Source: an uncultured Gemmatimonadota bacterium (lineage in GTDB: Bacteria; Gemmatimonadota; Gemmatimonadetes; Gemmatimonadales; Gemmatimonadaceae). Taken from it: a stretch of DNA of 64,000 nucleotides. The DNA lies in assembly GCA_902825965.1 (NCBI GenBank), contig CADEDA010000006.1:82709-146708 (forward strand), given 5' to 3'. Shown here piece by piece: positions 19,524 to 29,021 of this stretch (the first letter of the stretch is position 1; each line of letters starts with the position of its first letter). Position numbers and translations under genes: made by a program. The notes under the pieces were generated by a model. It did not search any database. It saw only the letters and a list, made by a program, of their open reading frames with translations, and had not been told where the DNA came from.

Positions 19524-21185
19524 GTGTCCGACCGCCTCACCCGCCTCGGCGGGTTCGCCGTCCTCGTCCTGATGGCCGCTCCGCTCCACGCCCAGCGCAT
19601 CCTTGGCGCCGGCGAGGATGCGGTGACCTTGCCGCGCGGCGCATTCCGGATCAGCATCGCCGGCGAGAGCCGCATGCAACGCGATGGCTGGCGCGACGGG
19701 ACGCTCGGGGGTCTCGCCGGCACCTTCACCGGACCGCAGCTCGGCGCGGCGCAGCTCTCGCGCCTCGCGGGCACGCAGCAGTTGGTCCGAGACCTGGGGG
19801 TCGCGGACTTCAGCGCGTCCCTCGGCGCCCCGCGGCTCGATGCACGGCAGCGCGTGTTCGTGACGCCGCTGTCGATCGAATACGGACTGGCGTCGTGGTT
19901 CACCCTCGGCGTACGCGCGCCGCTCGTCCGCACGCGCACGGAGGCCCGGCTCACCGTGGACGGCGACAGCGGGCGGGCGAACCTCGGGCTGAATCCCATC
20001 CGCCTCGGCAGCGGGGTCGCCGCCGCGAACCTCGCCACCATCAACGCCTACGTCGCCGCCGCGAACAACCTCACCGCCCGGCGCAACGCCTGCCAGGCGA
20101 ACCCGGGCGCGGCGGCGGAATGCCCGACCATCCTCGCCGAACTCGCGGCCGTCGCGCAGTTGGCTACGCGGACCTCGCAGTTCGCGACCGGGCTCTCGAC
20201 GCTCTACGGGGGCGGCGCGGCCGCCGGACAGCGCTACGTCCCGCGCGCCGGCTCGGCCGCCGAGGCGGCACTGCTGGCGCGTGTGGACTCGTTGCGCAGC
20301 GCGCTCACACGCTACGGGATCGGGGACATCACACCGACCACCACGTTGCCGCTCGCCGCCCAGACGCCGCTGACGGCCGCGGATCTGGACGCCCTGGTGC
20401 GTGACAGCACGGACGGATTCGGCGCGCGGGATCTCTCCGATGGCGGGCTGACCGCGATCGGCGACCTCGAGCTGCAGGCGCGCATCAAACTGTTCGACTC
20501 GTTCGGCCCTGATCACGCGGAGCGGTTCGCGTCCACCGGACGCGGGCTGCGCCAGACCCTCGTGGTGACGGGGCGGATCGGCACGGGAACCGTCGAACGT
20601 CCGGATGCGCTGCTTGACCAAGGCTCCGGCACCGGCACCGACGCCATCGGGCTGCGCTCCGTGACGGACCTGGTGTGGAACCGGCGGGCCTGGGTCTCGG
20701 TCTCGGTCGGTGCCGTTCAGGGCTTCGCCCAGACGCGGCGCATGCGCGTGCCGTCCGCCGATGGCTTCGTCTTCCTCGAAGCCTGGCGCGAGGCCGACGT
20801 GGACGTCGATCCGGGCCTGCGGCTCGACGCAGCGGTGACGCCGCAGTGGATGCTCAACGACTACCTCGGCGTCGGCGCGAGCTACCAATGGCGTCGTTGG
20901 GCCGCTGACGTCCACAGCACGCCGGGCACCGCGGCGGACCCGGACGGCAACCCGATCCCGCTCCTCGCGTCGGCCCTCGACGCGGCGACCGAGGCCGAGG
21001 AGCATGCGTTCGGGTTGAACGCGACGTTCTCGACGTTGGCCGCCAAGGCGCGCGGACGCGACGGGCTCGCGCTCGAAGTGTCGTACCAGCACCTGCAGTC
21101 GTTGGCGAGCGGCATGGGTGTGGTGCCCAAGCGCTGGGAGGATCGGCTGACCCTCCGGTACTACACGCGCTTCTTCCGCCGCTGA
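19524..21185 (+). CDS. Secreted beta-barrel-like outer-membrane protein, unknown function
   Basis: A 553-residue protein with an N-terminal signal peptide (RLTRLGGFAVLVLMAAPLHA, cleavage after AHA-Q likely). The rest alternates amphipathic strands (SIEYGLASWFTLGVRAPLV, ARIKLFDSFG, RQTLVVTGRIGTGTV, YLGVGASYQWRRW) and ends RLTLRYYTRFFRR, compatible with an outer-membrane barrel. A Cys-containing central insert (residues ~170-260) looks alpha-helical. GTG 19524 is the start. I do not recognise a named family. Its 3' end overlaps recN by 25 bp on the opposite strand. Confidence 0.75.
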   Translation: MSDRLTRLGGFAVLVLMAAPLHAQRILGAGEDAVTLPRGAFRISIAGESRMQRDGWRDGTLGGLAGTFTGPQLGAAQLSRLAGTQQLVRDLGVADFSASLGAPRLDARQRVFVTPLSIEYGLASWFTLGVRAPLVRTRTEARLTVDGDSGRANLGLNPIRLGSGVAAANLATINAYVAAANNLTARRNACQANPGAAAECPTILAELAAVAQLATRTSQFATGLSTLYGGGAAAGQRYVPRAGSAAEAALLARVDSLRSALTRYGIGDITPTTTLPLAAQTPLTAADLDALVRDSTDGFGARDLSDGGLTAIGDLELQARIKLFDSFGPDHAERFASTGRGLRQTLVVTGRIGTGTVERPDALLDQGSGTGTDAIGLRSVTDLVWNRRAWVSVSVGAVQGFAQTRRMRVPSADGFVFLEAWREADVDVDPGLRLDAAVTPQWMLNDYLGVGASYQWRRWAADVHSTPGTAADPDGNPIPLLASALDAATEAEEHAFGLNATFSTLAAKARGRDGLALEVSYQHLQSLASGMGVVPKRWEDRLTLRYYTRFFRR

Positions 21186-22903
21186 GTCTCACCCGCCGCG
21201 CCGCGGACCGCACCGCTCGCCGACGCCGAGAGGGCGGACGCCGAAGCCGAGGCCAGCAGCTCCCGCGCGTGTTCCCTGCTCGTCGCGCTCTCGGCGTCAC
21301 CCCCGAGCATCCGCGCGATCTCGTCCACCCGGTCCTCCGCCGTCACGAGTGACACGTCGGAGGTGGTGACCCCGCCCTTCGCGGCCTTCCGCACGACGAT
21401 GTGATGGTGTGCGCGGGCCGCGATCTGCGGCAGGTGCGTGATCGCGAAGACCTGGTGCGAGCCGGCGACGTCGCGCATCGCATCGCCGACCATCAGCCCG
21501 GTCCGGCCACCGATGCCCGCGTCCACCTCGTCGAAGATCAACGTCGGCACACCGTCGAGCCGCGCGAGGATGGTCTTGAGGGCGAGCATCACACGCGCCA
21601 ACTCGCCGCCCGACGCGACCCGGGCCAGCGGTCGCGCCTCGTGCCCGAGGTTGAGGGCCACCCGGAACTCCACCTCCTCGCCGCCGTACGCCGAGGGCTC
21701 GCCGCGCGCCGTGAGCTGCACGAGGAACCGTCCGTCGGGCATGCCGAGGTCGGGGAGGCGCTGCTCCACGGCTGCGGCGAGCGCCTTGGCCGCCTTCTGC
21801 CGCTTGGCGGTGAGCTTCGCGGCGGCAGCGCGGTACTCCGACTCCGCGTCCTTCACGCGCTGCTCGAGTCCACGGAGGTCGAGTCCGGCGGTGTCGAGCA
21901 GGTCGAGCTCGGCTCGGGCTTCGCGACCGGCCGCAAGCGTACTCGCGATGCTGCCACCGTACTTCTTGGTGAGGCGGAAGATCACGTCGCGTCGGCGCTC
22001 CACCTCGTCGAGGCGCGCCGGGTCGTGTTCGATGCCGTCGCCGTACTCGCGGGCCTCGCGGGCGACCTCCTCCAGCGCGTACCACGCCGCGTCGAAGAGC
22101 TCCTGGAGCCGCGCGGTGGAGGGATCGATGCGCTGCAGGGCGCCGAGTGGCTTCTGCAGGTGTCCGATGCGCCCGAGCGCCCCGCCGTCTCCGTCGAGCG
22201 CCTCATTGAGCTCACCGACCAGTGCGCGGAGTTCCTCCGCGTGCGTCAGCCGCCGGGCCTCCTCGTCGAGGCGCTCGTCCTCGCCTTCCTTGAGCGCCGC
22301 CTCGGCGATCTCCTTCGCGACGTGGGCGAGCCAGTCGGCGCGCTTCTCGGCATCGGCGCGGCGCGTCGCCAGGGCGGCGATGGCGCTCCGCGCCTCGGCC
22401 AGCCGATGATGCGTGGCCGCCACCGCCGTTCGCTCCTCGGCGGCCTCGCCGAAGGCGTCGAGGATGCTGAGTTGGGCGTCGGGCTCGAGCAGCGCCTGGG
22501 CCTCGTGCTGCCCGTGCACGTTCACCAGCTGCCGGCCGATCTCCGCGAGAACGCTGGCGGTCACGGGCGAGCCGTTCACCCAGGCCCGGGCGCGACCTCC
22601 CGCCCCCGCCGGGACCTCGCGCTTGAGCACGAGCGTACCGTCGGTCTCGATCCCGCGCTCGTCCAGCGCCGTGACGAGGTCCTTGCGGTCGCCGATATCG
22701 AACACGCCCTCGACCGTCGCCTTGTCGGCGCCCGTGCGGACGAGGTCGCTTGAGGCGCGCTCGCCGATGAGCAGGCCGAGCGCACCGACGATGATCGACT
22801 TGCCCGCCCCGGTCTCACCCGTGAGGGCGTTGAACCCCGGGGCCAGCGGCAGGGTGACCGCGTCGATGATCGCGAGGTTCCGGATGCGCAGCTCGGAGAG
22901 CAT
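21161..22903 (-). CDS. recN: DNA repair protein RecN
   Basis: A 580-residue SMC-like ATPase used in double-strand-break repair. Walker A GETGAGKS is near residue 30; a long coiled coil fills the middle. The C-terminal ATPase half has the ABC signature VASGGELARVMLALK, Walker B PTLIFDEVDAGIGG and the H-loop AITHLPQIAA. An Ala/Ser-rich tail with a basic end (RRKKRV) is unusual and makes the overlap with the convergent gene. It is the last gene of the rny-dxs-nadK transcription unit, 77 bp after nadK. Confidence 0.96.
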   Translation of the reverse strand: MLSELRIRNLAIIDAVTLPLAPGFNALTGETGAGKSIIVGALGLLIGERASSDLVRTGADKATVEGVFDIGDRKDLVTALDERGIETDGTLVLKREVPAGAGGRARAWVNGSPVTASVLAEIGRQLVNVHGQHEAQALLEPDAQLSILDAFGEAAEERTAVAATHHRLAEARSAIAALATRRADAEKRADWLAHVAKEIAEAALKEGEDERLDEEARRLTHAEELRALVGELNEALDGDGGALGRIGHLQKPLGALQRIDPSTARLQELFDAAWYALEEVAREAREYGDGIEHDPARLDEVERRRDVIFRLTKKYGGSIASTLAAGREARAELDLLDTAGLDLRGLEQRVKDAESEYRAAAAKLTAKRQKAAKALAAAVEQRLPDLGMPDGRFLVQLTARGEPSAYGGEEVEFRVALNLGHEARPLARVASGGELARVMLALKTILARLDGVPTLIFDEVDAGIGGRTGLMVGDAMRDVAGSHQVFAITHLPQIAARAHHHIVVRKAAKGGVTTSDVSLVTAEDRVDEIARMLGGDAESATSREHARELLASASASALSASASGAVRGAAGETQRRKKRV

Positions 22904-22980
22904 GCCCCAAGCTTACTCGGTCGCGGACCGTCGCGGCATCGTCCGGCCGCCCGACGGCGCGGATCGTCGCGCGCCTGCGG

Positions 22981-23847
22981 TCATTGGTCGCGGTCGGCGA
23001 GCCCGCCCCAGTTGAGCTTGCGCCGCAGCCGGGTGAAGAAGCTGTTGCCGCTGAAGCGCACCAGCCGCACCGGGTGCGCACTGCGCTGCACCACCAGGTG
23101 CTGTCCGCCGGCCAGCGAGGTGCCGACCTGGCCGTCCGCCGTCACCAGCACCTCCTCCGGCGCATCCTCCACCTCGATCCGCAGCACGGCGTCCGGCGGC
23201 AGGATGGTCGGCCGCAGGGCCAAGGTGTGCGGCGCGACCGGTGTGACGATGAGCGAATCAAAGGTCGGGACCACGATGGGGCCCGAGGCACTCAGCGAGT
23301 ACGCGGTGGAGCCGGTCGGCGTGGCCACCACCAGGCCATCGGCCGCGAAGGAGCTCACCAACTCGTCGTTCGCGAACACGCGCATGCGCAGCACGCGCGC
23401 GAAGCCGCCCTTGTGCACCACCACGTCGTTGAGCGCCCGCAGTCGCACGCCCACCGCGCCGGCATCGCTGCGCGTGGTCGCGTCGATGGCCATGCGTGAC
23501 TGGACCGTGTACTCGCCGCGGGCGAAGGCGGCGAAGGCGACGGCGAACTCCTCGTGGCTGCAGGACGTGAGGAACCCGAGCTTCCCCAGGTTCACGCCGA
23601 GGATGGGGGCGGCGGCGCCGGACAGGAAGCGTCCGGCCCGCAGCAGCGTGCCGTCGCCCCCGAGCGCGATGAGCGCGTCGACGTCGTCGGGACGCGAGAG
23701 CCGCGGTTGCCCGGGTGCATAGGTGGCGAGGTCCTGCTCGAAGGCGAGGCTGTAGCCGTGCGCCGGCGCCTCGCGGAGCAGCAGCGCGATGATCTCCGCG
23801 AGTCCGTCGTACCCGTCGTGCCCGATGACCCCGAGGCGGGTGGTCAC
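22981..23847 (-). CDS. nadK: NAD kinase
   Basis: A 288-residue ATP-NAD kinase making NADP. GGDGTLLRA (catalytic GGDG motif) lies near residue 60, followed by GVNLGKLGFLTSC and the NAD-binding NDVVVHKGG...DGLVVATPTGSTAYSLSASGP region. GTG 23847 overlaps the dxs stop in GTGA; the longer frame is a dxs shadow. NADPH is used by the DXP/MEP isoprenoid route, a plausible reason for coupling to dxs. Confidence 0.96.
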   Translation of the reverse strand: MTTRLGVIGHDGYDGLAEIIALLLREAPAHGYSLAFEQDLATYAPGQPRLSRPDDVDALIALGGDGTLLRAGRFLSGAAAPILGVNLGKLGFLTSCSHEEFAVAFAAFARGEYTVQSRMAIDATTRSDAGAVGVRLRALNDVVVHKGGFARVLRMRVFANDELVSSFAADGLVVATPTGSTAYSLSASGPIVVPTFDSLIVTPVAPHTLALRPTILPPDAVLRIEVEDAPEEVLVTADGQVGTSLAGGQHLVVQRSAHPVRLVRFSGNSFFTRLRRKLNWGGLADRDQ

Positions 23848-25736
23848 CCGGCGAGGGCCTCGGTCTCGTGCAGCGCGCGGACACGGGCGGCGATGCCCGC
23901 GGCGTCGAGCCCGCACTGCGCGAGCTGGCGGGCCCGCGACGCCGCATACACGATGCGGTCGGGCACGCCGAGCGCGTGCACGCGCACCGCAGGATCATGC
24001 GCGGCGACGACGGAGGCCATGAACGCACCGAATCCGTTCACCACCGTGCCCTCCTCCACCACCACCAGCTGCTGGTGCGTGGCCAGCAGCGCCGCCAGCG
24101 TGGTGGCGTCGTACGGCTTGAGGTAGCGGCAGTTCACCACGGTCACGGGCAGCCCCTCGGCCGCGAGTGCATCGGCGGCCTTGAGCGACTCACCGACCAT
24201 CGTGCCCACGGCGAGGATGGCGACGTTCTCGCCCTTGCGCAGCACCTCCCAGGTCGCATGCGGCACGACCGGGATCTCCTTGGCGTGCGGGACGAGGTCC
24301 GGCGGCACGTCGCGGGGGTACCGCAATGCGAACGGCCCCGACTCGTGCTCGACCGCCGTGCGCAGCAGCGCGACGAGTTCGCGGCCATCCTTCGGCGCCG
24401 TGACCGTCATGTTCGGGACGGCGAGCATGTAGGCGATGTCATAGAGGCCGGCATGTGTCTCCCCGTCCTCGCCCACCAGCCCCGCGCGGTCCATCGCGAA
24501 GACCACGGGCAGGTTCTGGATCGCCACGTCGTGCACGATGCCGTCGAAGGCACGCTGCAGGAACGTCGAGTAGATCGCGACCACCGGGCGTGCACCCTGC
24601 GTGGCCATGCCCGCGGCGAACGTGACGCCGTGCCCCTCGGCGATCCCCACGTCGTGGAAGCGCGAGGGATGCTGCTTGGCCGCCGTGCCGGTGCCGGTGC
24701 CGCTCGGCATCGCCGCCGTGATCACGACGAGTCGCTCGTACTCGTCCATGAGCTCGCCGAGCGCCTTGCCGAACACCGCGGTGTAGTTGGGATTCGCCGT
24801 CGAGGCCTTGAGCGGCTTGCCCGTCGTGGGGTCGTGTCCCGGCGGCAGGGCGTGCCATTTCTCGCCGTGTTCGCCGGCGGGGAATCCCTTGCCCTTGGTG
24901 GTGATCACGTGGACGAGGCGCGGGCCCTTGAACTCCCGCATCGCCTTGAACGTCTCGATCATCTGCGGGATGTCGTGCCCGTCGATCGGGCCGAAGTAGC
25001 GGAAGCCCAGCTCCTCGAACAACACGCCCGGCGTGAGGAAGGCCTTCACCGACTCCTCCCAGCGGCGGACGAGTGTACCCGCATCCTTGAACACACCCTT
25101 CGCGTGGTCGGCCCAGTCGCCGATCGCGCTGCGCAGGCGGTTGTAGATGGGATTGCGCTGCACCGAGGTGAGGTACTTGTGCATCGCGCCGACGTTCGGC
25201 GCGATGCTCATCTCGTTGTCGTTGAGCACGACGATGAAATCGCGATCGGAGGCCCCGGCGTTGTTGAGCGCCTCGTAGGCCAGGCCCGACCCGAGCGAGC
25301 CGTCACCGATGATCGCCGCGACCTTGAAGTCCTGCCCATTGAGGTCCCGGCCGGCCGCGATGCCGAGCGCCGCGGAGATCGACGTGGCCGCGTGGCCCGC
25401 GCCGAAGGTGTCGTACTCGCTCTCGGTGCGCTTCAGGAAGCCCGAGATGCCGTTCTCCTGGCGCAGCGTGTGCATCTGGTCCTTGCGACCGGTGAGCACC
25501 TTGTGCGGGTAGCCCTGGTGTCCCACGTCCCACACGAGCTGGTCGCGCGGCGTGTCGAACGCGTAGTGCAAGGCGATGGTGAGTTCGACGACACCCAGGC
25601 CCGCCCCGATGTGACCGCCCGTGACGGAACAGGTGGCGATGAGGAACTCCCGCACTTCCTGCGCGAGCTGCCGCAGCTCCTCCGGGGACAGGCCTCGGAG
25701 GTCGGCGGGACTCTGGACGCGATCGAGCAGCTTCAT
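23844..25736 (-). CDS. dxs: 1-deoxy-D-xylulose-5-phosphate synthase
   Basis: A 630-residue thiamine-diphosphate enzyme that makes DXP from pyruvate and glyceraldehyde-3-phosphate, the first MEP-pathway step. The TPP motif GDGSLGSGLAYEALNNAG is in the N-domain, with GHQGYPHK nearby. The transketolase-like pyrimidine domain has DRAGLVGEDGETHAG, and a C-terminal transketolase domain follows. Start ATG 25736 (MKLLDRV, as in homologues) is preferred over GTG 25742. Downstream of ispA in the same operon, it links precursor supply to prenyl chain synthesis. Confidence 0.97.
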   Translation of the reverse strand: MKLLDRVQSPADLRGLSPEELRQLAQEVREFLIATCSVTGGHIGAGLGVVELTIALHYAFDTPRDQLVWDVGHQGYPHKVLTGRKDQMHTLRQENGISGFLKRTESEYDTFGAGHAATSISAALGIAAGRDLNGQDFKVAAIIGDGSLGSGLAYEALNNAGASDRDFIVVLNDNEMSIAPNVGAMHKYLTSVQRNPIYNRLRSAIGDWADHAKGVFKDAGTLVRRWEESVKAFLTPGVLFEELGFRYFGPIDGHDIPQMIETFKAMREFKGPRLVHVITTKGKGFPAGEHGEKWHALPPGHDPTTGKPLKASTANPNYTAVFGKALGELMDEYERLVVITAAMPSGTGTGTAAKQHPSRFHDVGIAEGHGVTFAAGMATQGARPVVAIYSTFLQRAFDGIVHDVAIQNLPVVFAMDRAGLVGEDGETHAGLYDIAYMLAVPNMTVTAPKDGRELVALLRTAVEHESGPFALRYPRDVPPDLVPHAKEIPVVPHATWEVLRKGENVAILAVGTMVGESLKAADALAAEGLPVTVVNCRYLKPYDATTLAALLATHQQLVVVEEGTVVNGFGAFMASVVAAHDPAVRVHALGVPDRIVYAASRARQLAQCGLDAAGIAARVRALHETEALAG

Positions 25737-25799
25737 CGGCACGGAAAGTTGGGGGAGGAACTCTGGTAGGTTGTCATGCGCAGGCGGGTGGCGCCAGCC

Positions 25800-26702
25800 C
25801 TACGAACGCCGGGCGACCACGAATCGGGCGAGGAACTCCAGCTCGGGTGTGAGCGCCTGCTGCGCCTCGAGTCCGCTGCAGGCCTCACGGACCAGCGACT
25901 CCGCCCGGGCCTTGGCGCCGGCGATGCCGAGCAGCGCCGGGTACGTGCTCTTGCGGAACTGCAGGTCCTTCCCTGCCGTCTTGCCGAGTTGGTCGGTGGT
26001 GGCCGTGATGTCGAGCACGTCGTCCGCGATCTGGAACGCCAGCCCGATGCTCGCGCCGTAGCGCGAGAACGCTTCCAGCAACGCCGGGTCCGCGTCGGCC
26101 GCGAGCCCGCCGATGCGCATGGCGGCCTCGATGAGCGCACCGGTCTTGCACCGGTGGATGCGCTCCAGCTGGGCGAGGTCGAGCGACAGTCCCTCCCCCT
26201 CGAGGTCGAGCAGCTGGCCGCCGATCATGCCACCGGCACCCGAGGCCCGCATGAGCGTCCGCACGATCTCGCCGCGCACCTCGTCCCGCAGGCCGAGCGT
26301 GACGGCGGCGTGCTCCGCCGCTTCGGCGGCGAGCGGCACCATCGCCATGCCCGCAGCCGTGGCCGCCGGCACCCCGTACACCTTGTGCACCGTGGCACGC
26401 CCGCGGCGCATGTCATCGTCGTCCATGCAGGGCAGGTCGTCGTGCACCAGCGAGTAGGCGTGCACCACCTCCACCGCCGCCGCGAGGGCGCTCACATCCT
26501 GCGTCCCGCCGGCCGCGCGGTAGGCGGCGCGCACGAGGATCCCGCGCAACCGCTTGCCCTCACCCGCGAGGCTGTAGCGGATGGCGTCGGAGACCGCGCC
26601 CTGCTGCCCCGCCAGGGTGCGGGCCACCAGCGCGTCGATCGCCCGCGCCACGGCCGCGCGGTCGGCGGCGAAGTCGATCGGCGTCACCCCCGTCGCACTC
26701 AC
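25800..26702 (-). CDS. ispA: Polyprenyl (farnesyl/geranylgeranyl) diphosphate synthase
   Basis: A 300-residue trans-prenyltransferase. The first Asp-rich motif is HDDLPCMDDDDMRRG (DDxxxxD type, as in bacterial FPP/GGPP synthases), the second is FQIADDVLDITA. GKRLRGILVRAA binds IPP. GTG 26702 overlaps the xseB stop (GTGA). The xseA-xseB-ispA-dxs order is common in proteobacteria and supports the assignment. Product chain length cannot be decided from the sequence alone. Confidence 0.93.
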   Translation of the reverse strand: MSATGVTPIDFAADRAAVARAIDALVARTLAGQQGAVSDAIRYSLAGEGKRLRGILVRAAYRAAGGTQDVSALAAAVEVVHAYSLVHDDLPCMDDDDMRRGRATVHKVYGVPAATAAGMAMVPLAAEAAEHAAVTLGLRDEVRGEIVRTLMRASGAGGMIGGQLLDLEGEGLSLDLAQLERIHRCKTGALIEAAMRIGGLAADADPALLEAFSRYGASIGLAFQIADDVLDITATTDQLGKTAGKDLQFRKSTYPALLGIAGAKARAESLVREACSGLEAQQALTPELEFLARFVVARRS

Positions 26703-26902
26703 TCGCGCACCTCGAACACGCCCTCGGCCTCCTCCACGAGCGTCCGCACCTTGCCCTCGGCCGTGGCGAGCGTCGCCGACGCCTCGCGCAGCTTCGCGAT
26801 CCCTTCCTCGAAGAGCGCGAGCGCCTGCTCCAGCGGCAGGTCGTCGCGGTCGAGCGCGACGGCGATCTCCTCGAGGCGCGTCAGCGTCTGTTCGAACGTC
26901 AC
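26699..26902 (-). CDS. xseB: Exodeoxyribonuclease VII small subunit
   Basis: A 67-residue helical protein (FEQTLTRLEEIAVALDRDDLPLEQALALFEEGIAKLRE) that matches XseB in length, heptad pattern and the LEEAL/LFEEG motifs. It assembles with XseA. GTG 26902 overlaps the xseA stop and its stop overlaps the ispA GTG. Confidence 0.93.
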   Translation of the reverse strand: MTFEQTLTRLEEIAVALDRDDLPLEQALALFEEGIAKLREASATLATAEGKVRTLVEEAEGVFEVRE

Positions 26903-28122
26903 GGGGACTCCGGCAGGTGAGGGGCATCCGCATGCACGCTCTCGGTGCGCGCGCGGATCCGCCCGTCGTGCAGCAGCAGGTCGAATGTACCACCCACGGT
27001 GAACGCGGCGCGCCTCCCCAAAGTGCCGCCGTCGGCCCCCCGCGCCACGGCGAAGCCGCGGGCGAGCACCGCGACCGGGGAGAGGGCCTCGATCCGCCCG
27101 GCGAGCTGCTGCAGCCGCGCCCGGCGGCGCTCGACCACGCGCCCGGCGCGCAGCGAGAGGCCGTCGGCGCGCTGCTGCAGCACCCGCGCCCCCTCGGCGA
27201 CGCGGTCCTCCAGCGCATCGGCGAGTGCCCCCCCCAGGGCACGCACCGCCTGGCGCAGCTCGGCGAGCACCGGCACCGCCGACTCCGCGGCCACCGACGG
27301 CGTCGCCGCGCGCAGGTCCGCGACGAGGTCGGCGATGGTGACATCCGTCTCGTGACCGACGGCGGAGATGGTGGGGATGGGACAGGCCGCGATCGCGCGC
27401 GCGACCCGTTCGTCGTTGAATGCCCACAGGTCCTCGCGTGAGCCGCCACCGCGCCCGATGATGAGCACATCGGGTGCCAGGGCGCGCGCCGCCTCGCTCA
27501 CGAGCGGCGAGTCGCCGCGGCTCTCGCGCACCCAGCGGGCGAGGCGGTCCAGGGCCCACACCAGCGAGTCCGGCGCGGCCTCCCCCTGCACGGCGGCGGG
27601 GATCACCACGACCGAGACCCCGGGCTGCCGCCGCCGGATCACGGCGATCACGTCGCGCAGCGCGGCCCCGTCGGGGCTCGTGATGACCGCGACGGTGCGC
27701 GGGAACCGGGGCAATCGGCGTTTCCGCGCCGGATCGGTGAGGCCCTCCTTGGTCAGGCGCGCCTTCGTCTCGTCGAAGGCCTTCTTCCACAACCCCTCGC
27801 CCTCGGCCTCGAGCGCGTCCACCATGAACTGCATCTTCCCCTGCGCGGGGTAGACCGTCAGTTGGCCGCGGGCCATCACGGTCATGCCTTCCGTCGGCGC
27901 GGCCGGCAGGCGTCGCACGTCGCGCGACCAGATGACGCAGGGCAACTGCGCGCTCGCATCCTTGAGCGAGAAGTACCAGTGCCCGTTGCGGTGCTTCGTG
28001 AAGTTGGAGACCTCGCCCCGCACCCAGAGGCGCTGGATCGCTCCCTCGATGATCGCCTTCGCGGCCTCATTGAGCTCGAGGACGCTGATGGCCGCCTCGG
28101 GAGACTCGCCCGGCGCCGACAC
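26899..28122 (-). CDS. xseA: Exodeoxyribonuclease VII large subunit
   Basis: A 407-residue nuclease that degrades single-stranded DNA. An N-terminal OB fold (LWVRGEVSNFTKHRNGHWYFSLKD) is followed by the catalytic domain with ITSPDGAALRD, the diagnostic IGRGGGSREDLWAFNDE and SAVGHETDVTIADLVADLRAATPS, and a helical C-terminus. It is shorter than E. coli XseA (456). GTG 28122 lies 8 bp after folD. Confidence 0.96.
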   Translation of the reverse strand: MSAPGESPEAAISVLELNEAAKAIIEGAIQRLWVRGEVSNFTKHRNGHWYFSLKDASAQLPCVIWSRDVRRLPAAPTEGMTVMARGQLTVYPAQGKMQFMVDALEAEGEGLWKKAFDETKARLTKEGLTDPARKRRLPRFPRTVAVITSPDGAALRDVIAVIRRRQPGVSVVVIPAAVQGEAAPDSLVWALDRLARWVRESRGDSPLVSEAARALAPDVLIIGRGGGSREDLWAFNDERVARAIAACPIPTISAVGHETDVTIADLVADLRAATPSVAAESAVPVLAELRQAVRALGGALADALEDRVAEGARVLQQRADGLSLRAGRVVERRRARLQQLAGRIEALSPVAVLARGFAVARGADGGTLGRRAAFTVGGTFDLLLHDGRIRARTESVHADAPHLPESP

Positions 28123-28130
28123 GGACGGAC

Positions 28131-29021
28131 TCAGGCGCCGACCGAGAGGCGCGCGGCGCGCACGGTGTTCGCCAGCAACATCGCGATCGTCATCGGCCCC
28201 ACGCCGCCCGGCACGGGCGTGATCTTGGAGGCGACCTCGCGCACCGTGTCGTACTGCACGTCGCCCACGATCCGGTAGCCCTTCTTGGCCGTGGGATCGT
28301 CCACCCGGTTGATCCCGACGTCGATCACCACCGCCCCCGGCTTCACCATGTCGGCGGTGACCATCTCCGGCTTGCCGATCGCCGCGATGAGGATGTCGGC
28401 ACGGCGCGTGTGCGCCTTGAGGTCCTTGGTGCGCGAGTGGCAGATGGTGACCGTGCAGTCCGCCCCCTTCCCTGACTGGATGAGGAGCGCCGCCATGGGC
28501 TTGCCGACGATCGTCGAACGGCCGAGGATCACGGCCTCCTTGCCCGCGGTGTCGACCCCGCTCTCCACGAGCATCACCTGCACGCCGGCCGGCGTGCAGG
28601 GTGCGAAGCCGTCGGCGTCGCCGATCAGCACCTTGCCCGCGTTCACCGGGTGGAACCCATCGACGTCCTTTCGCGGATCGATGCGGCGGATGACCTTCTG
28701 CGCATCGATGTGCTTGGGCACCGGCATCTGCACGAGGATCCCGTGCACCGTCGCATCGGCGTTGAGCCGGTCGATCACGGCCAGCAACTCCGCCTCCGGC
28801 GTCGACGCCGCGAGACGGATGGTCTCGCCGTTCATGCCGGCTTCCTTGCAGGCCTTCTCCTTGCTGGCCACGTAGACGGCGCTCGCGGGGTCGTCGCCCA
28901 CGAGCACCACGGTGAGGCCGGGCGTGACCCCGCGGGCGGCCTTCAGGGCCGCCGCATCCGCGGCGACCGTCGCGCGCACACGCGCCGCGATCGCGACGCC
29001 GTCGATCCGTTCAGCGGGCAA
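28131..29021 (-). CDS. folD: Bifunctional methylene-THF dehydrogenase/cyclohydrolase
   Basis: A 296-residue one-carbon enzyme. [14 protein letters not shown] holds the catalytic Lys; [26 protein letters not shown] and [17 protein letters not shown] (NADP site) are textbook FolD motifs, ending in [18 protein letters not shown]. The start is TTG 29021, inside the last codons of rny (11-bp overlap), with GAGGG about nine bases upstream. [15 protein letters not shown] aligns with other FolD N-termini, which supports this rare start. Confidence 0.95.
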   Translation of the reverse strand: MPAERIDGVAIAARVRATVAADAAALKAARGVTPGLTVVLVGDDPASAVYVASKEKACKEAGMNGETIRLAASTPEAELLAVIDRLNADATVHGILVQMPVPKHIDAQKVIRRIDPRKDVDGFHPVNAGKVLIGDADGFAPCTPAGVQVMLVESGVDTAGKEAVILGRSTIVGKPMAALLIQSGKGADCTVTICHSRTKDLKAHTRRADILIAAIGKPEMVTADMVKPGAVVIDVGINRVDDPTAKKGYRIVGDVQYDTVREVASKITPVPGGVGPMTIAMLLANTVRAARLSVGA

